DNA of 9,748 bases from an uncultured Granulosicoccaceae bacterium. GTDB taxonomy: Bacteria; Pseudomonadota; Gammaproteobacteria; Granulosicoccales; Granulosicoccaceae. Positions 5,747 to 9,748 of this stretch are shown here, piece after piece (the first letter of the stretch is position 1; every line of letters begins with the position of its first letter). The notes beneath the pieces were generated by a model that saw nothing but the letters and a program-made list of their open reading frames with translations, searched no databases and was not told the origin of the DNA. The stretch is from positions 1-9,748 of the forward strand of contig CALFBL010000073.1 of the NCBI GenBank assembly GCA_937951695.1. Direction: 5' to 3'. The position numbers were made by a program, and so were the translations under genes.

Positions 5747-7756
5747 CTGAAGTGTTTCACGAAACAATTCTGGGTCGACACGAAACGATTGGGCCCGAGT
5801 CTGCTTTTGATGCGCAACCGATGAAAATTGCATAGCCGCATTATGGCTAATCAGTCGCGGATAGTCTTCCACAGCATTTTCAACAAGTGCGTGATATTGA
5901 TGACCACACACGCTGGCCAATCCGTAGTAGTAGGGGTACACGTGACGTCCAAACAGTTCAACGACAGAACTTCCAGCCGGTGCAAACACCATGTTGGTTA
6001 AAGCGCCGCCGTGTGGAGAGATCAACACCTTGGCTTGACTGAACAGGGCCGCCTGTTCTGCCACGCTCAAGCCTTCCATTGCTTGAACGGTGTAGCCAAA
6101 CTCTTCCAGAATCGGCAATAGTTCCTCCTCATTGGAGACACCCCGGCGCACACCGCTCGGTCGACTGACGTACAATTTCGTGCCGTTGGCGTCCTTAGCA
6201 GGCTGCTCAAACTGCTGGTTAAGCCAGTCTGGAACAAAACGGTTCATCTTCATGTTGATGCCATTATCAAGAATAATGTGTACTAGGTTTTCGCATTGAA
6301 ACAACGGGTTGTCTTTTGTTTCGATTACTTTCGAGAAGTCGATGCCGAGGCGTTCCAGGGTTTCTCGTTGAAACGTATCGTTCACTTCGCGAACCAGAAA
6401 ATGATCGATGCTAGAGAGCTTCGCGCCCGATTTTTTTAACAAACCAAGCTTTGGTAAAATATCCAGCATCCAGTGATAGTAGCAGTGCGCGCCTTGGGAA
6501 TACCCCAGCAGCAAGGTGGTGCCCGCCAGCTTGTTACACGGAGTCCAAGGCTTTAGCTTCTCGTTCGCGTTGGCCCCGAATTGAGTGATTGTATGACCTT
6601 CTTCACTTTTAACCATGCAATCGGATCCATCGAAAAACAATCGAGCACGCTCGATGTTAAGTAGCGCTGAACGATTAGTCACGATTTTGGTATCGCGATC
6701 GGTATTGTCACAGTGTTCTTGAACAGTGTGTGGGGCGTTCAAGTCGTATTCTTCAACGCCCAATAGGGGTGTCCGTTTTAACATCGCTGGTGCGGAAGAA
6801 GTTAGTTCCTCCTTCTCCATGCGTTGTTTTTTGTAGCTGTTCAATCGACTGTTACTAAACGTTTGAATACACAGGTCGTCTTTTGGAACCGCTACCATAA
6901 ACCGCTCGGCAAGTTCACTGATGACGATGTCGGGTTTGATCAAGTCGATGTATTCGTAGTCTATTTTTGAATTCCAGATGAAGTGCAGTTCAGAAACAGT
7001 TTCAGCCAGCATACCGGTCATGAGATGGGGGCGATACTCGGAGAATGAATCGCCAAACAGGATGACTTTTTTCTGCGCGACGTGGTCAGAATCGTTTTTG
7101 TAAACAACGTGAGAACCCACGTGTAAGCTAGCTTCATTAACCAACTGATTGTTTTCCTTGAAGCGCACCATCGGGTTAGCGTAAACCCGCTTAGCAGACT
7201 GGATCAGCTTGTAGAAACGCGCTTTTTCACGAATCGGTGTTTCCAGCTTAGCGCCCAAGTCAAACAATACCTCACCTTCATCGAAGGGAGCCTTGAGTAA
7301 CTCGGGACGTGAGGCAATACCCATGCGCGCGCACAGTTGCTGGTAGGCGGCGAAACAGCCCCAGAATGACCAGTGCGTATCCGTCTTCCAGTACGGCATC
7401 GGGTTTTGCGCTTGATTGGCAAACACCGGCAGCACATTGACAAGGCACGGGACTTCTTTGTGGTGATGGTTCACCAGTGTGTGAATTGGGCTACCGTGGA
7501 TGTTACTGATCTTGCCCTCGTAATGTTGGTGCAGGACTGTCAACTTTTCTGGCGCTGGCAAAAACAGGTACGGAATGTTCCGATCTTTAAGTTTTTTCTG
7601 CCGTTGCTGAAGCAGAGTTATCCATTCTTGTGCCAGTTCAGGAGTGAACGAGGAACGCTTTTGGTACATATTGATGACAGAGTTTGACCCTTTGACCAAA
7701 AATAGCCAACCGTCTTTACCGACGTGAACCGGATCATGCTGCAGAGCGTTCAACAT
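5735..7756 (-). CDS. Fusion of an AlgX/AlgJ-like SGNH (O-acetyltransferase-like) domain with a GT61 glycosyltransferase
   Basis: I start at the ATG at 7756 (673 residues), which leads straight into VGKDGWLFL, the usual opening of AlgX/AlgJ-related proteins; the frame stays open to 7897 but that part lies inside the sulfotransferase gene. Residues 1-295 are the SGNH-like domain: DGWLF at 15-19, KTDTHWSFWG with Asp126 and His128, and GDSFS at 235-239 with the presumed nucleophile Ser237. These match the Asp/His/Ser triad of alginate O-acetylation proteins. Residues about 353-633 are a GT61 domain: CYYHWMLDILPKLG from 425, DHFLVRE, MNRFVPDWL, SPHGGALTNMVFA at 580-592, and VVELFG. No signal peptide or membrane span is visible, unlike periplasmic AlgX and AlgJ, so both activities would act in the cytoplasm. 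The start overlaps the sulfotransferase stop by 23 bp, implying translational coupling. A role in transferring a sugar and acetylating the same glycan is inference. Confidence 0.85.
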   Translation of the reverse strand: MLNALQHDPVHVGKDGWLFLVKGSNSVINMYQKRSSFTPELAQEWITLLQQRQKKLKDRNIPYLFLPAPEKLTVLHQHYEGKISNIHGSPIHTLVNHHHKEVPCLVNVLPVFANQAQNPMPYWKTDTHWSFWGCFAAYQQLCARMGIASRPELLKAPFDEGEVLFDLGAKLETPIREKARFYKLIQSAKRVYANPMVRFKENNQLVNEASLHVGSHVVYKNDSDHVAQKKVILFGDSFSEYRPHLMTGMLAETVSELHFIWNSKIDYEYIDLIKPDIVISELAERFMVAVPKDDLCIQTFSNSRLNSYKKQRMEKEELTSSAPAMLKRTPLLGVEEYDLNAPHTVQEHCDNTDRDTKIVTNRSALLNIERARLFFDGSDCMVKSEEGHTITQFGANANEKLKPWTPCNKLAGTTLLLGYSQGAHCYYHWMLDILPKLGLLKKSGAKLSSIDHFLVREVNDTFQRETLERLGIDFSKVIETKDNPLFQCENLVHIILDNGINMKMNRFVPDWLNQQFEQPAKDANGTKLYVSRPSGVRRGVSNEEELLPILEEFGYTVQAMEGLSVAEQAALFSQAKVLISPHGGALTNMVFAPAGSSVVELFGRHVYPYYYGLASVCGHQYHALVENAVEDYPRLISHNAAMQFSSVAHQKQTRAQSFRVDPELFRETLQAIG

Positions 7757-8540
7757 CGTATTGCGCCTGTTTGTATTCGAGTCCAGCCTGCTGGCAAAAA
7801 ATCTTGTAATCGGGGTAGAGCAGTTCGGCCAGTCGATCAAAGTTATCTTTGGAAATCTGATTGATTGCACTGCCGTTGGAGTACTTCTCTTCACCAAACT
7901 GTTCGTCGTGGAAATAGTCTTCGTTCAAGAACGTGAACACTTTTTCCATCGTCTTTCTGGGTTGACTGCGCAGTTCGTCGTTGTCCAGTACCAATAACTG
8001 CTGTGGTTCAAATTGCTGCCGATAGACGATGTATTTTTGCTGATACAGGCTGAAATTCAATACCTGATTCAGGTAATACGCAGGCCCGGTGTTCTGACGA
8101 AACACATCGTCAAGTTTCTGCGAGAAAAATTCATCGATATCCAAGTTCACCAAGGCAGGTGCTTTGGCTATTTTCTGCAAATGAACAAATTGCGAGATGG
8201 CGCGTTGAATCGGGTCTCGTGTTATCAGAATGACGCGCGGATCTTTTGTGTAGTGACGAACCAGACGCGGTAGCAGCGCTGTGTTGGTCGCGTCAAAGTA
8301 GGTAGGACTGGCATCAATGGTTCGGTATTTCGGGTCAATGTTCTCAAAATGACCAGCGTACCACTCGGGCCCCTTGTGATAGTACAATGAGAAGTAGTGA
8401 ATTTCTTTTTGACTGCCCGCACAGATGTGAGGGTGTGTACAGATGTAGTCGTGCAGCACTGTCGTGCCACCCTTCATCACCCCGACGATGAAAATATCGG
8501 GTAGTGGGGTTTGATTGTCGTTTTCAGATGCCCTTTGCAA
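7734..8540 (-). CDS. PAPS-dependent sulfotransferase, probably acting on a carbohydrate
   Basis: A 268-residue cytoplasmic sulfotransferase of the P-loop type. The 5'-phosphosulfate loop is IFIVGVMKGGTT (16-27), with catalytic-type Lys23. KEIHYFS at 45-51 parallels the KEPHFF motif of heparan N-sulfotransferase relatives, DASPTYF lies at 76-82, and the 3'-phosphate site is ITRDPIQRAISQF with Arg108 and Ser116. The start is a TTG at 8540: an in-frame TGA lies four codons upstream, a good GAGG ribosome binding site sits 7 nt before it, and the next Met (22) is already inside the P-loop. Its 3' end overlaps the SGNH-GT61 gene by 23 bp, so they are almost certainly co-expressed. Resemblance to carbohydrate sulfotransferases and the glycosyltransferase neighbours suggest that it sulfates a sugar of the surface polysaccharide. 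The acceptor is unknown and PAPS synthesis genes are not in the window. Confidence 0.93.
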   Translation of the reverse strand: MQRASENDNQTPLPDIFIVGVMKGGTTVLHDYICTHPHICAGSQKEIHYFSLYYHKGPEWYAGHFENIDPKYRTIDASPTYFDATNTALLPRLVRHYTKDPRVILITRDPIQRAISQFVHLQKIAKAPALVNLDIDEFFSQKLDDVFRQNTGPAYYLNQVLNFSLYQQKYIVYRQQFEPQQLLVLDNDELRSQPRKTMEKVFTFLNEDYFHDEQFGEEKYSNGSAINQISKDNFDRLAELLYPDYKIFCQQAGLEYKQAQYDVERSAA

Positions 8541-8647
8541 AATACAACCTCATATCCGTCGAACAGCTGACCCGCGCCAACCTATGCGAATCTCAGATGC
8601 GAGTTACGTGCCACAGGGCCCTACAAGATCGGCCGGTTCCGGCTTTC

Positions 8648-9709
8648 TCATGTTGTCCTCTTGGGGTAACGTTTTGATGCCAGAATATTGATCAGTACGC
8701 GCAGTCGGTGAGCGATGCCTGGTCGGAGAAAACTGCTGCGCCACATCATGGTAGCGAGCGACAATTTCGGTTCTGTAAACGTCAAATACCGCAGAAAGCT
8801 CTCAATCGTTGTGCGTTGCTCAACGCTGATCGCGCTAAAACGAGTGTCGGTGAGCAGCGATTTGACGACAATATGACGCGAATCTTCTTTGTATGGTAAG
8901 AGCAAATCTCGCCGCATCAATCGTGTAAAGGACCAGCTGTTAAACCAGCGCCGCAACCCAAATGACACGCTGGCGCTCGAATTACTGACGTTAGTGTCAT
9001 GTATTCGATACTGCACTAACGGTTGATCAATATAGTGCCGTTGACCTAGTAATTCGGCCACCACAGCGAGCCAGTAATCGTGCACGTGCAGGGAAGCGGG
9101 GAAGGGCAGTGCTTGGCTTGCCAAGGCGCGGTTCATCAGCACAGTGTTACCCATCACGCCGTTTTGACCCAGCACTAGGCTTAAGGGGTTGTCCGTGTCC
9201 GTCTGATACCGCCGCCATCGCATGAAAGAGCCATGCACTTGATGATTATGCGCATTAATCATGCTCAAGTCGCTGTACACCAGTTGCGCTTGCGTCTCGG
9301 CGCGGGGCAGCTTTGATGCGTGTTTGGAGTCTGTGTGGGATTCGGCCTGCTCCGCCGCCAGCAGCACCGCCATGCCCGCGGCAACACGTTCTGGTGTCCA
9401 AACATCGTCTTGATCGGCCAACGCGATGTAGTCAAAGCCTTCGTCCAGAACACTTTGAATGCCAGTGGCGAAGTTTTGCACCACACCTAATGCGCTGGTG
9501 TGTTCAGTGCATTGAAGATTCTGTCCAGCGCCACAAGCCCTGACGCGCGCCACTGTGTTGTCGGTAGAGGCATCATCGAACACACGGACCGCAACGGGGT
9601 GGCTTTGCTGGAACAGCGACTGGAGCTGCTGCTCGACCCAGTGAGCGCCATTGTGGGTGCATAGTACGACAGCAACAGTCGGTGGTGGTTTATTCGCTGA
9701 GAACGTCAT
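8648..9709 (-). CDS. Family 2 glycosyltransferase (rhamnosyltransferase-like)
   Basis: Inverting, GT-A-fold glycosyltransferase of 353 residues. VAVVLCTHNGAHWVEQQLQS (12-31) is the typical N-terminal strand and loop. FDDASTDNT at 44-52 binds the nucleotide, and ALADQDDVW at 96-104 holds the metal-binding Asp pair. The acceptor half has the GNTVLMNRAL stretch from 187, VHDYWLAVVAE with the His210/Asp211 pair, and QYRIHDTNVSN from 233. These resemble GT2 proteins often annotated as rhamnosyltransferases, but the sugar cannot be read from sequence. There is no long hydrophobic segment, so it probably works at the inner face of the cytoplasmic membrane. The ATG at 9709 suits the fold, but the frame stays open without a stop to the window edge (13 more codons), so a slightly longer protein is possible; no clear Shine-Dalgarno is seen. 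It heads the visible minus-strand cluster, 107 bp before the sulfotransferase start. Confidence 0.92.
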   Translation of the reverse strand: MTFSANKPPPTVAVVLCTHNGAHWVEQQLQSLFQQSHPVAVRVFDDASTDNTVARVRACGAGQNLQCTEHTSALGVVQNFATGIQSVLDEGFDYIALADQDDVWTPERVAAGMAVLLAAEQAESHTDSKHASKLPRAETQAQLVYSDLSMINAHNHQVHGSFMRWRRYQTDTDNPLSLVLGQNGVMGNTVLMNRALASQALPFPASLHVHDYWLAVVAELLGQRHYIDQPLVQYRIHDTNVSNSSASVSFGLRRWFNSWSFTRLMRRDLLLPYKEDSRHIVVKSLLTDTRFSAISVEQRTTIESFLRYLTFTEPKLSLATMMWRSSFLRPGIAHRLRVLINILASKRYPKRTT

Positions 9710-9748
9710 GCGTGTACGTGGCGATGGAGTGGGGTAGCTGCTGCAAGT

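Noticed and set aside
7757..7897. N-terminal extension of the SGNH-GT61 protein
   Set aside because: It lies wholly within the sulfotransferase coding sequence, and the family opening VGKDGWLFL begins shortly after the ATG at 7756.
8632..8643. GCCGGTTCCGGC palindrome just downstream of the GT2 stop codon as a terminator
   Set aside because: The stem is only 4-5 bp with a tiny loop and is not followed by a T tract on the minus strand, so read-through into the sulfotransferase gene is more likely.

Overview
The window looks like part of a surface-polysaccharide (capsule or exopolysaccharide) locus from a Gram-negative bacterium, most likely a marine or aquatic gammaproteobacterium. That placement rests on protein style only: a large exported protein with a Thr-Asp/Pro linker, a carbohydrate-binding-like domain and paired cysteines, next to nucleotide-sugar, glycosyltransferase and sulfotransferase genes. 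There is no rRNA, tRNA or other taxonomic marker, so it is an inference. Coding density is high and base composition is mixed, near 50% GC by eye.

Layout. Positions 8-2044 (minus) encode a secreted multidomain protein with a nucleoside-hydrolase-like C-terminal half. Positions 2045-2412 are a gene-free divergent region with a cluster of GACAC/GTGTC words. Then come two plus-strand nucleotide-sugar genes, a UDP-glucuronate decarboxylase (UDP-xylose synthase, 2413-3405) and rmlA (3488-4393), with a strong inverted repeat between them that ends 5 nt before the rmlA start. RmlA converges on the opposite-strand cluster with only 6 bp between the stop codons. The minus-strand cluster, read from right to left, is a family 2 glycosyltransferase (8648-9709), a PAPS-dependent sulfotransferase (7734-8540), a fusion of an AlgX/AlgJ-like SGNH domain with a GT61 domain (5735-7756), and a second, stand-alone GT61 protein (4400-5710) with a 12-bp in-frame tandem repeat near its N-terminus. 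A perfect 11-bp stem-loop separates the last two genes.

How the parts could work together (inference): the plus-strand genes supply UDP-xylose and dTDP-glucose (the first step to dTDP-rhamnose and related sugars). The GT2 and the two GT61 domains use activated sugars to build an oligosaccharide. The sulfotransferase and the SGNH domain would decorate it with sulfate and acetyl groups. GT61 includes known xylosyltransferases, so UDP-xylose from the neighbouring gene is an attractive donor, but nothing in the sequence proves it. rmlB, rmlC, rmlD, polymerase, flippase and export genes are not in the window and must lie elsewhere if the locus is functional.

The most unusual items are the SGNH-GT61 fusion without any visible signal peptide or membrane segment, the two intercistronic hairpins, the in-frame minisatellite in the second GT61 gene, and the domain order of the secreted protein. 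I see no mobile element, CRISPR array or RNA gene.
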